A DNA stretch of 64,000 bases from Nitrospira sp. (GCA_024330965.1 JANDJL010000002.1:124001-188000), one strand, 5' to 3'. Counted from the first letter of the stretch, positions 27,799 to 37,658 are shown. A program made the numbers and translations. Notes: a model not told the origin generated them from the letters alone.

Positions 27799-29022
27799 AT
27801 GAACCGTCTCTTCCGACATCCGATCGTTACGCTTGGAAGTCTCGCCTTGCTCGTGGTGATCGGCTTGGTCGTCTTTCGCCTGGGGACCGGCGCCGACCCC
27901 GCTCAGCGGAAAGCCCCCCGTCCTGTAGTGGGCACGATGATCCCGATCAAAGAGGATCTTGACGTCTATCTGTCCTACACGGCCGACATCTTGCCCAACC
28001 AGATCGTCAACATCTTTTCACGCGTGGACGGATACATCGCCAAACTGCACGTGGACAAGGGCGATTTCGTGAAACGCAACCAACTGCTGATCGAAATCGA
28101 CCATACCGACTATCAGCACGCTGTCAATCAAGCCAAGGCCAATCTCGCCGCCGCGAGCGCCAAAGTCGCCCAGCAACACGCAGCGCTGCGCAACGCGACG
28201 CTCACCCTGGATCGCATGAAAGCCCTGATCCAGAATCAATTCGTCTCACAACAGGACCTCGATACCGCGCAGGTGAATGTCGACGCCGCAGCGGCGGCGT
28301 TGGAGTCTCTCCAAGCCCAGGTCAAGCAAATGGAAGTCGCCCTGGCTCAAGCGGAGACCAACTTGGCATACTCATACATCCGAGCCCCCTTTGCCGGCTA
28401 TATCGCTGAGCGCAACCTCGACGTCGGCGCCTACGTGACCGGCACCACCGCCAGCACCTCGACCCTGTCTCGCGGCATTTTGAGCCTTCATGACATCGAC
28501 ACCGTGCGCGTCCTGATCGACGTGGTCGAAAAAGAGGTGCCGCTGATCAAAATCGGGCAAAAAGCCGAACTGCGGACGGAAGCCTATCCAGGCGAGACAT
28601 TCGAAGGAACGGTGGCGCGCATGGCCCAGACCCTCAATCGAGCCACCCGCACCATGCCGGTGGAAATCGACGTGGTCAACACGGATCGCCGGCTGAAGGG
28701 CGGCATGTTCGCACGGGTCAAGGTCCATGTCGGCACTCATCGGATGGCCGTCCAACTTCCCATCGACGCGGTGAGCAGAGCAGAAGACACGCAATATGTC
28801 TTTGTCGTGCGCGACGGCCTGGCCCGGCGCACGGCGGTCGAGATCGGCGCCCGCAACGGAAACTGGGTTGAAATCACCAATGGCCTGACCGGCGACGAAG
28901 AAGTCATCGTGTCCGGGAAAGACATGGTGCGCGATGGCACCGCCGTCCAGACACAACTTTTGAATCCGGTGGACAGTGATCGACCACTCCGAAGGAGCGG
29001 CGTCCAAGTTTCCACGCCGTAG
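27799..29022 (+). CDS. RND efflux periplasmic adaptor (membrane fusion protein)
   Basis: 407 aa. An N-terminal hydrophobic anchor (residues about 10-28) is followed by a biotinyl-lipoyl-like half (VDGYIAKLHVDKGDFVKRNQ), a long alpha-helical hairpin rich in Ala/Gln (about residues 105-190), the second lipoyl half (YIRAPFAGYIAERNLDVGAYV) and beta-barrel and membrane-proximal domains. It links the inner-membrane RND pump to an outer-membrane channel. It ends 9 nt before the pump gene; no TolC-type gene is in the window. Confidence 0.93.
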   Translation: MNRLFRHPIVTLGSLALLVVIGLVVFRLGTGADPAQRKAPRPVVGTMIPIKEDLDVYLSYTADILPNQIVNIFSRVDGYIAKLHVDKGDFVKRNQLLIEIDHTDYQHAVNQAKANLAAASAKVAQQHAALRNATLTLDRMKALIQNQFVSQQDLDTAQVNVDAAAAALESLQAQVKQMEVALAQAETNLAYSYIRAPFAGYIAERNLDVGAYVTGTTASTSTLSRGILSLHDIDTVRVLIDVVEKEVPLIKIGQKAELRTEAYPGETFEGTVARMAQTLNRATRTMPVEIDVVNTDRRLKGGMFARVKVHVGTHRMAVQLPIDAVSRAEDTQYVFVVRDGLARRTAVEIGARNGNWVEITNGLTGDEEVIVSGKDMVRDGTAVQTQLLNPVDSDRPLRRSGVQVSTP

Positions 29023-29031
29023 AACCCCGCC

Positions 29032-32000
29032 ATGTGGCTGACCCTGTTCGCGTTGCGCAACCGTATTGGCATCTTGATGCTGTCGTGCGCCATGGTTGTA
29101 CTCGGCGTCCTCTCGCTTCAGCGGTTGCCCATCGATTTGTTCCCGCAAATTCAAGTCCCGGTGGCGTTCGTCGGCGTCGTCTACAAAGGCGCTCCCCCGC
29201 TCGACATCGAACAGAGCGTCGTGTATCCCATCGAAAAGGCCGTGAGCTCGGCGTCGAACGTTGAACACGTCGAGTCCTTCTCCAAACAAGGGCTCGGCGC
29301 GGTGCAAGTCTGGTTCAATTGGGGAGCCGATATCAACGTCGGGCAAATGGAAGTCATGCAGCGCGTCACCCAGATTCTGAACAGTCTTCCGCCCGGCATT
29401 CTGCAGCCGTTCATCATCAAATTCGATGTCTCCAACATTCCCGTTGCGCTCGTCACAGTCTCCGGCGAGGATCTGGACGAACGAGACCTCTATGATCTGG
29501 CCTATAACACGATCGCCCCGCAGATCGAGCAAATCGCCGACGTCGCCGCGGCCACGGTGGAAGGGGGGAAAATCCGTCAGATCAACATCAACCTCGACCC
29601 GGCCCTCTTGGGCGCACGCGGGCTTTCGATCCTCGACGTAGTCGAGGCCGTGAAGACGGCCAACGTCATTCTCCCGTCCGGCAACATCAAAGCCGGCAAT
29701 CTGGACTACAACGTGTTCACGAATTCGCAGTTCAAATCCGTCGAGCCGATTCAAGACGTGATCGTGAAGATCGACGAGCGCGGGAACCCCGTCCGCATCC
29801 GCGACGTGGGCACGGTGACGGACTCCTCCGACATTCAAACCAACATCGTCCGAACGGACGGCGCCAGGGCCGTCTTTCTCCGTGTCAACAAGCAGCCGCT
29901 CGCCAATACCGTCAAGGTCGTCGATTCGCTGCGGGCGGCGATTCCCAAACTGATTGGCATTCCGCCCGGCGTCAAGCTGGGCATCTCCTTCGACCAATCC
30001 CTCTACATCCGCCAGTCTATTCGCAACCTTGTCGAACAGGCCCTGCATGGTTCCCTGCTGGCTGCGGCCGTCATCTTGTTGTTCCTCCGCAACCTGACCA
30101 GCACGATGATCATCTCCGTGGCGATTCCGTTGTCGATCCTGGTCACCTTGATCGTGCTGGATTTGAGCGGACAAACGCTCAATGTCTTCACGATGGGCGG
30201 CCTTGCGCTCGGCGTCGGCCGTCTCGTCGATGACTCGATCGTCGAACTCGAAAACATTCAGCGGCACCTCAACACCACTCCCCACCGATGGGAGGCGATC
30301 TTGAACGCAGCCCGAGAGGTCGCCATGCCGATCTTCGCCTCGACCGTCACCACCGTCGTGGTCTTTCTACCCGTATTTTTCATCGTGGGCATCACCCGCC
30401 TTCTGCTGATTCCGCTGACCGTCACGATCGCCATCGCCCTGTTCACGTCGTTTTTCATCTCCCGCACCGTCACGCCGGCGCTCTGCTACAAATTTCTCAA
30501 GCCCGAACAGGAAACATTCCACGGTACGCCAACGTGGGTTGCGCGGATCATGCAATGGAGCCGCAACCGCTATGCGGCCCTTGATGAAGGCTACGCGGCG
30601 TCGTTGCAATGGGTCTTGCGGCACCGCCGGCTCTTCATCTCCGCCGTGCTGGGCATCTTCGCCGGCTCCCTTGCGCTGCTGCCGAGAATCGGGACCGAAT
30701 TTCTGCCGGTATCGGATGAAAGCCAGTTCCGCATCGTGTTGCGAGCCCCCGTCGGCCAGCGCGTTGAACAAACAGCTCGACAGGTCGAGGAAGTCGAGCG
30801 TGTCCTCCGCGAAACCATCCCTTCCCATGAGTTGGAAACGATCGTGTCCAGCACAGGCGTCCTTACACAAGGACGGGCATCTCTCTTCAACCCCAACAGC
30901 GGCCCCCACACATCATGGATCCAAGTCTATTTGTCCTCACCGGACAAACGGACCAGAAATCAAGTGGAGATCATGAACGACGTGCGCCCGAAGGTCGCCA
31001 ATCTGTTTCCCGGCGTCGCCATGTACTTCGATCCCGGCGGCCTCATCAAACGGGTGACCAGTTTCGGTTCGCAGAAAGCCGTGGACGTCGAGATCTACGG
31101 ATATGACTTCGAGCAGGCGAGAACCGTGATCGGTCGCGTCAAGGAGATCATGGAACGGACGCCGGGCCTGGCCGACATCGAACCCAGCCGGGAGGAAAAT
31201 TATCCGGAAGTCAACGTGATCGTCGATCGTGAAAAGGCGGCGCTCCTCGGCGTCACCGAAGCCGACGTCGCCAACACGGTGCTGTTTTCCCTGAACGGCA
31301 ACGGACAAACCGATCCCATCATTTATACGGACCCGCAAAACGGAAACGAGTACTTCATCAGCGCCTGGTTGGCCGAGGAACATCGAAACGATCTGACCGA
31401 TCTGGAAAACATCCTCGTGCGCTCGAAAGCAGGACCGCCCGTTCTGTTGAAAAACGTGGCGTCTCTTCGATTGAACGCCGGCCCCATCAAGATCGACCGC
31501 AAATCATTCCAGCGTGTGGTCCACATCACGGCGAATCCGACGACCAGACCGCTGGGAGACATCGCCGCCGATCTGGAGTCGGCCTTCGCCTCGCTCCAAC
31601 TGCCGGCCGGGTTCAGTGTCAAACTGGCTGGTCAGATCGAGCAGCAACGGGAGACCTTTCAAGGCCTCCTCTTCGCCAGCGTCTTGGCCCTCGTGCTCGT
31701 CTATATGGTCATGGCCGCGCAGTTTAAGTCGCTTGTCGATCCGTTGATCATCATGTTCTCTGTGCCGATGGGCTTTCCCGGCGTCATCCTGATGTTGTTC
31801 CTGACGGAAACGACGCTTTCCACCACCTCCATGATGGGTGTCATCATGATGCTCGGCATCGTGGTCTCCAACGGCGTATTGCTGGTCGATTACACAAACG
31901 TGCTGCGGCGCAGGGGCCGTTCATTGCACGACGCAGTGGTCGCCGCTTCGCGGACGCGCCTGAGACCGATCCTCATGACCTCGCTCGCCACAGTCTTTGG

Positions 32001-32193
32001 GCTCCTCCCGATGGCTATCGGCTTTGGCACCGGGGCAGAGACGAACGCGCCGCTGGCTCGGGCGGTCGTGGGAGGCTTGAGCGTCTCCACACTCCTGACG
32101 CTGTTTCTCATCCCGACGATGTATGTGCTCTTGGAAGAACGATTCCCCCGAAACGTGGAGGACGACGGGGCGTTCCCCCCGGCGTCCGTTTAA
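29032..32193 (+). CDS. RND-family efflux pump inner-membrane transporter
   Basis: 1053 aa, the size of AcrB/MexB-type trimeric proton-driven exporters. TM1 follows the start (LRNRIGILMLSCAMVVLGVL), then a large porter domain, TM2-6 around 340-480, a second porter domain and TM7-12. The proton-relay Asp pair is present in VGRLVDDSIVELENI (TM4). The sequence resembles the HAE1 (hydrophobe/drug) group more than heavy-metal pumps; the substrate is unknown. A weak CACCG/CGGTG hairpin (32194-32210) follows the stop in the convergent spacer. Confidence 0.94.
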   Translation: MWLTLFALRNRIGILMLSCAMVVLGVLSLQRLPIDLFPQIQVPVAFVGVVYKGAPPLDIEQSVVYPIEKAVSSASNVEHVESFSKQGLGAVQVWFNWGADINVGQMEVMQRVTQILNSLPPGILQPFIIKFDVSNIPVALVTVSGEDLDERDLYDLAYNTIAPQIEQIADVAAATVEGGKIRQININLDPALLGARGLSILDVVEAVKTANVILPSGNIKAGNLDYNVFTNSQFKSVEPIQDVIVKIDERGNPVRIRDVGTVTDSSDIQTNIVRTDGARAVFLRVNKQPLANTVKVVDSLRAAIPKLIGIPPGVKLGISFDQSLYIRQSIRNLVEQALHGSLLAAAVILLFLRNLTSTMIISVAIPLSILVTLIVLDLSGQTLNVFTMGGLALGVGRLVDDSIVELENIQRHLNTTPHRWEAILNAAREVAMPIFASTVTTVVVFLPVFFIVGITRLLLIPLTVTIAIALFTSFFISRTVTPALCYKFLKPEQETFHGTPTWVARIMQWSRNRYAALDEGYAASLQWVLRHRRLFISAVLGIFAGSLALLPRIGTEFLPVSDESQFRIVLRAPVGQRVEQTARQVEEVERVLRETIPSHELETIVSSTGVLTQGRASLFNPNSGPHTSWIQVYLSSPDKRTRNQVEIMNDVRPKVANLFPGVAMYFDPGGLIKRVTSFGSQKAVDVEIYGYDFEQARTVIGRVKEIMERTPGLADIEPSREENYPEVNVIVDREKAALLGVTEADVANTVLFSLNGNGQTDPIIYTDPQNGNEYFISAWLAEEHRNDLTDLENILVRSKAGPPVLLKNVASLRLNAGPIKIDRKSFQRVVHITANPTTRPLGDIAADLESAFASLQLPAGFSVKLAGQIEQQRETFQGLLFASVLALVLVYMVMAAQFKSLVDPLIIMFSVPMGFPGVILMLFLTETTLSTTSMMGVIMMLGIVVSNGVLLVDYTNVLRRRGRSLHDAVVAASRTRLRPILMTSLATVFGLLPMAIGFGTGAETNAPLARAVVGGLSVSTLLTLFLIPTMYVLLEERFPRNVEDDGAFPPASV

Positions 32194-32225
32194 CACCGTC
32201 GGGGGCGGTGCGCTGGGCTGGCGGT

Positions 32226-32552
32226 CTATTGCCCGATACCAGGAAACAATGACTTCAACTGCATGGCCAGCCCGATGTCCCCGGCGATCTGAAGCCTCCC
32301 CGACATGACGATGGCCATCCCGCTGAGCTGCCCCTTGAGCAATTTGACGCAATCGTCCGCATCCATTGAAAGCGTGACGTGCGGATCTGGGTGGCTCCCC
32401 TCTTTCACCTCGCAGGTGCCGTTGCGCACGAACAACTGATAGTGCCCTCCCTGCGCCCCCGTCAGGTCGAATTGATAGACGGCTTCGAGGTCCTCCGCCG
32501 CTTCTTTGTCGAACTTCGAGGGAAGAGAGTCGATGATTTCTTTGGCCGTCAT
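32226..32552 (-). CDS. SCP2 sterol-binding domain protein
   Basis: 108 aa, ATG at 32550-32552 with CTGGAGGATC upstream. The start MTAKEIIDSLPSKFD and the domain (AVYQFDLTGAQGGHYQLFV, DPHVTLSMDADDCVKLLKGQ, SGRLQIAGDIGLAMQLKSLF) are classic for stand-alone bacterial SCP2 proteins, which bind lipids in a hydrophobic tunnel. The physiological ligand is unknown. A longer frame upstream is open but overlaps the SpeD-like gene and has no domain similarity. Confidence 0.92.
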   Translation of the reverse strand: MTAKEIIDSLPSKFDKEAAEDLEAVYQFDLTGAQGGHYQLFVRNGTCEVKEGSHPDPHVTLSMDADDCVKLLKGQLSGMAIVMSGRLQIAGDIGLAMQLKSLFPGIGQ

Positions 32553-32659
32553 GGTGATCCTCCAGTGTGTGGTGCGAGCGAACGGGGCAACGCAACGCGA
32601 GGGATGCGCATCGCATCCCTCTTGCATCACTCGATCGCAGCGTTCAATCTCAGGATCGC

Positions 32660-33124
32660 TCAGTACCGCAGCGTCGCCGTCGCCGTACTGCGACGGGCGC
32701 CGAAGAATTGTTTTGAAAAGGACTCGACGACCGTGGGGTCGTATCCTTTGCAACTGAAAATGTCGAGATAGGCGCTGTTGGTATCGTTGGCGAAATGGCC
32801 GCTGATCAACGATGTGGAAATAAGCTGTACCATGGAATACCCGGCGACGCGCCCTTCGCCGAAATCAACAACCTGGCAGTCGCCGTACCGTTTCATACCG
32901 ATAAGGTCGCACAGTTCCACGACGTAGCGTTTGATATGCTCGGCGTCGCGGATCAAGTGGGGTTGACAATCCTGCAGATCGACGGCGGTGCAAAGCCCCC
33001 ACGCTTTGCCTTCTCCCACCATGTCTTGGATGGAAACGGATGAAGTGCTGGAAACGCCGGAAGAAACATCGGACGAGGCATCGGATGACACGATCGTAGA
33101 CTCGGAACCTGACGGAATGCGCAT
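32660..33124 (-). CDS. S-adenosylmethionine decarboxylase-like (SpeD-fold) protein
   Basis: 154 aa. After a Ser-rich N-terminal extension (residues 1-33), the chain follows the short prokaryotic SpeD fold. STSLISGHF aligns without gaps with the ESHLSIHTW self-cleavage site of SpeD, so Ser105 is where the pyruvoyl group would form, but the preceding Glu is Thr and the following His is Leu. The shared AYLDIFSC follows 16 residues on. Either a pyruvoyl decarboxylase of altered specificity (arginine and ornithine decarboxylases of SpeD origin are known) or a non-processed homologue. The N-terminal start is uncertain. Confidence 0.75.
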   Translation of the reverse strand: MRIPSGSESTIVSSDASSDVSSGVSSTSSVSIQDMVGEGKAWGLCTAVDLQDCQPHLIRDAEHIKRYVVELCDLIGMKRYGDCQVVDFGEGRVAGYSMVQLISTSLISGHFANDTNSAYLDIFSCKGYDPTVVESFSKQFFGARRSTATATLRY

Positions 33125-33298
33125 ACCATGTACACCTTTCTCAAAAAGTCCATACCACCTGACCTATGCGTATACTCACCGCGTGCAACTATACCACGAA
33201 TCGGCGAAAGCTCAGGTCGAGAGGAAAGAATAATTTTGCTTTTCCTCACCCGCGTGGCGCAGTTGACAAGATTCGGCACCCTTGGAGACAATGCGCCC

Positions 33299-33469
33299 AT
33301 GGAAACACCCGCCGAAACCGATCTTCCCGACCGACGGTGCACCTGGTGCGGAATTCCGATGAAAAAACGTCTGGTCGGCGGCAAGCAATTCGTTCACTAT
33401 ACCTGCCCCAAGTGCATCTTTCAGCACACGATCAAACTGCCTCCCAAACTCGTCGCGCCCAAAGGCTGA
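33299..33469 (+). CDS. Small zinc-ribbon protein
   Basis: 56 aa starting METPAETDLPDRRCTWCG, with two CxxC pairs (CTWC and CPKC, 22 residues apart) that would hold one zinc ion. GGAGA lies about ten bases upstream. It is divergent from the SpeD-like gene. The end is basic (LPPKLVAPKG). Function unknown; nucleic-acid binding is possible but not shown. Confidence 0.7.
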   Translation: METPAETDLPDRRCTWCGIPMKKRLVGGKQFVHYTCPKCIFQHTIKLPPKLVAPKG

Positions 33470-33592
33470 GAGCGACGCGCGACCAGGGCTTTCCGTCTCA
33501 CGCGACGAAACGCCCGCCTCTTCTTTTGACCGAATGACCAGAGAGCCGACCGCCGCCGTCCCGTTTCCGCCAGGGATTGGAAGAGAACCCGT

Positions 33593-33955
33593 CTACAGCT
33601 TCCCGGACGTCAGCCTGCGGATCTCTTCCATCCGTCGGCGGTTCACACCGAAATCGCCGTACCCCGTGCGCGAGGCGGACCGAAAATGAACGACTTTGGC
33701 GTCGTCGTCGAAGAGAAACTCCACGTCGTCAACAAACCGAAAGATGAGACTGATGAATTCATAATGCAGGTAGGTGTGGTCTTCTTCCACGAGCCGAACG
33801 CGCGGCAACGACCCCACAACGGCTTTCAGCACCTCCTTGGCCTCGGCCATCGGCTTTTGATACCGCAGGGGAGCAATGGCATGGCGATCATCCTGCGCTT
33901 GAGTAGAGACGCAGTTGGGGCTAGAGGGGCAGGGAGCGAGCCGCCGCGGCGTCAT
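33593..33955 (-). CDS. DUF1499 family protein
   Basis: 120 aa with the family's opening APCPSSPNCVST and the later LHYEFISLIFRFVDDVEFLF and FRSASRTGYGDFGVNRRRME. The family is widespread in bacteria and plastids but has no firm function. Signal peptide absent with this start. The gene stands between two unknown genes. Confidence 0.85.
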   Translation of the reverse strand: MTPRRLAPCPSSPNCVSTQAQDDRHAIAPLRYQKPMAEAKEVLKAVVGSLPRVRLVEEDHTYLHYEFISLIFRFVDDVEFLFDDDAKVVHFRSASRTGYGDFGVNRRRMEEIRRLTSGKL

Positions 33956-34197
33956 GGCATCGCATCATAGGTGGTTCCATTGGATCACGCAACCGGATCC
34001 CGCGCGATTGTCATCCGAAGACAAGGTAGCCGATCGCGCGCGGTCCTCATGTGTTGCGTGACGCCGTAGGCGTTCCAATCGTCGTGGCACCGAACACCTT
34101 CCCAACAGAAACCGACTTGCCGCACGCGGCCGGTGATCCAGACACACGGATTTTCTTGCTCGGAAGTCCTGAGCCGGAGACCCGGCCCGACGCCTGT

Positions 34198-35259
34198 TCA
34201 CACGAAAGCCGAAAGGGGAGCATAGACCATCGGATACCCGATCAACCCTTCCAGCCAGCCGACCATAGCGTCTTCCGCCAGCGGAGCCCGGTTGAGCCGC
34301 GCTTCAATGCGAAACCGCCCGTTGACCCCGACGACCCCGATGATTGCCGACGCGTCATCACCGTCTGGAACGACATCCTGGGTTTGAAATTCGCAGAGCG
34401 TGGCGTACAGACGGCCGTCGGGTTCAATCGCGCGCAATACCTCGGGCAGTTCGTCCAGCGGACAATGGACCGAGCACCGATACGCACACCGGCTGATGCC
34501 TTCAATAGAGCCGAATTCCTCCATAGCCGGTTGAGAAAAGCCCGTCAGATACGCCCGTACTTCGGCGGGTTCCGGAGCAAACGTCTCCGCCAACTTGCTC
34601 GCCGAGACCAGAAACTCATACACGTCGGAGGAATTGTACTCGAATTGACAAGGGCCGAAGGCATCAGGCCACGAGCAAAAAAACGGCACCGACGCTTCAT
34701 ACGGCCGTAGCACGACCTCGCCTCGCTCGACCGCCGTCTCCACGGGCAATTCCAACGTCGTGACGGCTTCCCCGAACACCGCGCGCCGCTCATCCAACCA
34801 ACGTTCTCGGTCGGCATCGCCCCGTGTTTCCCCCGGCGTGATAACCTCGCGCGTGTGCAGCCGAATCCTGACGAAGGAATGGGCATGGCGGAACCCCAGC
34901 CACAACATGCCTCGGGGCTCGTGGAGGCACAACGGCTCCCGCACCCGCCACGGATGGCTGATGGAACAGTACGTGCCGAGATCCTGGTACTTCCGATAGA
35001 CCGTGTGGTAGGCGCCGGCCAACAAGAAGAAATCGCCACGCCACCGCTCGCGGACGTGTACCAGCGTCACGTCCTCGATATCCCAAGCGTCGAGTCGATC
35101 AAAATCGTCAGGCGAACGAACCGTCCATTCTTCCACATAGCAGATGACGTCTTGGGCCGGCGGCGTCGGCTTGAGGCCGAGCACCGACAATCGTTCCCCG
35201 ATCTCGATCACCTGGTCGAAGGTCAGGGGCACCGTCGTTTCCCATCGCCGCTCACGCAC
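34198..35259 (-). CDS. Conserved-looking hypothetical protein
   Basis: 353 aa, GTG start with GGGGGAG five bases upstream. It is soluble-looking, acidic overall and rich in aromatic residues, with Cys residues at YCSISHPW, PFFCSWPD, GPCQFEY and a CAYRCSVHC cluster. I do not recognise the family. It has no signal peptide or membrane helix. Composition and codon use look like its neighbours, so it is a real gene. Confidence 0.75.
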   Translation of the reverse strand: MRERRWETTVPLTFDQVIEIGERLSVLGLKPTPPAQDVICYVEEWTVRSPDDFDRLDAWDIEDVTLVHVRERWRGDFFLLAGAYHTVYRKYQDLGTYCSISHPWRVREPLCLHEPRGMLWLGFRHAHSFVRIRLHTREVITPGETRGDADRERWLDERRAVFGEAVTTLELPVETAVERGEVVLRPYEASVPFFCSWPDAFGPCQFEYNSSDVYEFLVSASKLAETFAPEPAEVRAYLTGFSQPAMEEFGSIEGISRCAYRCSVHCPLDELPEVLRAIEPDGRLYATLCEFQTQDVVPDGDDASAIIGVVGVNGRFRIEARLNRAPLAEDAMVGWLEGLIGYPMVYAPLSAFV

Positions 35260-35354
35260 AATGTCTCCCCCAGACAGAGAACAAAAGACTGCTCAAGAGG
35301 AACAAGCCGGCTGGTTCTTCGGCACGCGGCCTTCCTTCTATCGCGCCGCAGGAG

Positions 35355-36002
35355 CTACCGAACGGACCGCAGCCCGTTCTGAGCAATTTTGGTGTCGATG
35401 ACAAACCGGTCGATACCGTCGTTGATTGTATCCATCAGCAGGTCTCTGACATCCTCGTCTTCAAACCAGAACACCGTTCTGGTTCGCGCGCCTTCGATCA
35501 TGCGAGTCGTTGAGCTGTTGTCCACCCGATTCTTTGCCTGAATGACCAGCCGTTGTTTGGTTTCAATCACGGTCGAAAACAACCGGCTCTTGGCGTTTGC
35601 CGAAAGTTCTTCGACCTCTCCTGTAATGAGAATGTCGGCATCGGCGGACGAACCGGCTTGTTCCAAACGGACGTTCCACGGTCGGCCGCCCCACCCTCGC
35701 GTTTGGAGCCGATGTGCCAGTTGCTGAGCGATCAGCTCGGCGGGTCGTCCGCCGGTTACGTCGAAATGGGTCACGCCGCCCCAGAGGTGGCTACGGCTTC
35801 CAATCCTGGTTGTGGTCGCCCGTTTGTCTTCGAACGGCTCGATCACGATTTTTACCGGCTCCACGCCTGCGGAGGGGGCGTCCGATTGCTTGGGTTGAAG
35901 ATCGAACTGCCGGACCTCCCCTTTTCCTGCACAACCGACGACCGATGAGACAAGCAAAGCCATGCCCCAGACCAGTGACCTATGCAGAAATGATCGTTCC
36001 AC
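35355..36002 (-). CDS. Outer-membrane-type lipoprotein, unknown
   Basis: 215 aa from a GTG (36000-36002) with AAGGAGG five bases upstream; an ATG seven codons earlier has no ribosome site. Signal peptide with lipobox VVGC, lipidated Cys24. The mature part (PVKIVIEPFEDKRA..., TELIAQQLAHRL-like helix, ADILITGEVEEL) resembles the periplasmic YajG/LpoB-like or ABC-auxiliary lipoprotein fold. Function unassigned. Confidence 0.8.
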   Translation of the reverse strand: MERSFLHRSLVWGMALLVSSVVGCAGKGEVRQFDLQPKQSDAPSAGVEPVKIVIEPFEDKRATTTRIGSRSHLWGGVTHFDVTGGRPAELIAQQLAHRLQTRGWGGRPWNVRLEQAGSSADADILITGEVEELSANAKSRLFSTVIETKQRLVIQAKNRVDNSSTTRMIEGARTRTVFWFEDEDVRDLLMDTINDGIDRFVIDTKIAQNGLRSVR

Positions 36003-36093
36003 GGAATCCTCCTTGAGTGGCATACCACGGTGAGCGAATAGCGATGCAGTCTACTCGACCCATCATCCAGAGGCAATCGCTCCCCGAGAGAGT

Positions 36094-36720
36094 CTATGGG
36101 GTGACAACAGGCAACATAGCCCGAAACGTTTCCTGGCTCAACTGTGGCAGTGCTCCTCCTTGAATGCGGGGATCGGTCAAGGGCATACAACGAACGATTT
36201 TGAAAAACGACCGTTCCGCCAAGACCGCAGCCAGTTGAGCCCTCCGATCATGACTGATCGGCAACGTATAGCCTTCGCCGCGTTTCCATTCCCACAACGT
36301 GTGAGCCAAAGACAGTTCAAGTCCCCGTCCAGCCAATTGATGAAACCGATCGACAAAATGTTTTTTGTACCGTCCGACCTCGTCGCCATCAAGGAGCCAT
36401 GCCCAGGCGACGTGGTGGCCCCACCAGAACAAGGTACGAAAGGTAAAGGCATTGCCCCCGTGGAAATGTTTGGGAAAATCCAGATACTGATAGGGGAACT
36501 CTTCGAGATGCTCGCCTTTGACAAGCTGATAGGCCTGTGGGTTGAAACCGACCGGACCAGCCAACGGAACGTCGGCCAGGGCCGTCTTCAGGACATGATG
36601 CGCGGTTTCCAATTGCGCCCGCACCTTCGCAGTAATCGCAGCCTTCTTGCGAAAAAACTGCGTGTCGGCGACCAGGGCGGTCTCCTCATCGGTCAACGCA
36701 GCAGAGGTGGGCGTCTTCAC
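36094..36720 (-). CDS. Hypothetical cytoplasmic protein
   Basis: About 208 aa from a GTG at 36718-36720 (AAAGAG upstream), or 221 aa from a TTG at 36759. Helical and rich in His and aromatic residues (YQYLDFPKHFHGGNAFTF, WWGHHVAWAWLL). No membrane segment. I do not recognise a family. It follows a zinc-ribbon gene by 18-57 nt and may be co-transcribed with it. Confidence 0.65.
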   Translation of the reverse strand: MKTPTSAALTDEETALVADTQFFRKKAAITAKVRAQLETAHHVLKTALADVPLAGPVGFNPQAYQLVKGEHLEEFPYQYLDFPKHFHGGNAFTFRTLFWWGHHVAWAWLLDGDEVGRYKKHFVDRFHQLAGRGLELSLAHTLWEWKRGEGYTLPISHDRRAQLAAVLAERSFFKIVRCMPLTDPRIQGGALPQLSQETFRAMLPVVTP

Positions 36721-36777
36721 AAATCGCTCTTTCGGACAATGACATTCGAATGCCGGCAATCGATCGACCGGCCCATG

Positions 36778-37143
36778 CTATTTCTGATGTGTCTCGAAGA
36801 TCGACACCCGCACCACATAGTGGCGTCGGCAATCCGCGCACCGAAACACCACCACATCTTGGAACACGTCCATTTCGCGGAGCGCAATCGACGCCCGATG
36901 AACAGTCGCACAGGTCGCGAGCAATAGAGCTCCCGGCGTCTCCGTCGGGGCTCGGTCGCCTGCGGCCTGCGCGGACGACTCTCTGATTTCCACCGACTCG
37001 GCCGTCACATAATGGGACGATCGACAAGAGCGGCACGACAGGACGACCGTTCGGCCCTCCTCCATTCGCGCAACGGTGACACAGAGAGGATGGACCGACC
37101 AACATTGTTGGAGGAACGCGCCGCTGCGAATGATGTGCGTCAT
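36778..37143 (-). CDS. Two-CxxC zinc-ribbon-like protein
   Basis: 121 aa; ribosome site AGGAGGGG before the ATG. Two knuckles, CRSCRSSHYV and CADCRRHYVV, lie about 60 residues apart, suggesting one four-cysteine zinc site. Additional Cys are in LLATCATVH. Function unknown. Confidence 0.65.
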   Translation of the reverse strand: MTHIIRSGAFLQQCWSVHPLCVTVARMEEGRTVVLSCRSCRSSHYVTAESVEIRESSAQAAGDRAPTETPGALLLATCATVHRASIALREMDVFQDVVVFRCADCRRHYVVRVSIFETHQK

Positions 37144-37327
37144 ACAACGCCCCTCCTGACCGTCGTTTCCGCCTCAATCAATCCTGGCAGAGACCGTCGT
37201 CAAGGTAGAAGAAGGGGAGCCCACATACCGGAGAATGATCCACCCCTCTTCTGATCGACGACTCCCGCGTCGAGGCACGACGTCGCCCGCACAATGCGTG
37301 AACCGAGCGTGGTGAACCGGCGCCCCG

Positions 37328-37630
37328 TCACCATTTCCAGAGCGCCAACATCACAGCCCAACCGGCCACATAAGGAACGACACAGGAATGGAACACGGCC
37401 GCCTTTGCGCGACCAGAAGGAACGTTCATCGAGAGTTGTTCTTTATAGACAAACTCGTACGACAGGATCAGCACTGTGGCGGTCAAAATCAGGATGCGAC
37501 TCGTCTCTGGCCATGAATAGTGCCCACTGATCGCGAAGTTGGCCGTCACGAAACCACTGCCCCACAGGACCAGCGGGGCCAACACCCATCGGATCATTTC
37601 AGGAAACAGCCTCTGTCTGATTGAAGGCAT
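37328..37630 (-). CDS. Small integral membrane protein
   Basis: 100 aa, MPSIRQRLFPEMIRW start, with three to four hydrophobic segments (APLVLWGSGFVTANFAI, ILILTATVLILSYEFV, VPYVAGWAVMLALW). The frame is open further upstream into the zinc-finger gene; the ATG at 37628-37630 starts the plausible protein, 28 nt after that gene. No clear ribosome site. Family not recognised. Confidence 0.6.
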   Translation of the reverse strand: MPSIRQRLFPEMIRWVLAPLVLWGSGFVTANFAISGHYSWPETSRILILTATVLILSYEFVYKEQLSMNVPSGRAKAAVFHSCVVPYVAGWAVMLALWKW

Positions 37631-37658
37631 TGGAGAGGACCGAATCGTGAGCCGGAAC

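Noticed and set aside
28372-30285. A 637-codon minus-strand frame
   Set aside because: It lies opposite the efflux adaptor and RND pump, is His/Asp/Arg-rich and has no family features; it is the mirror of codon usage in those genes.
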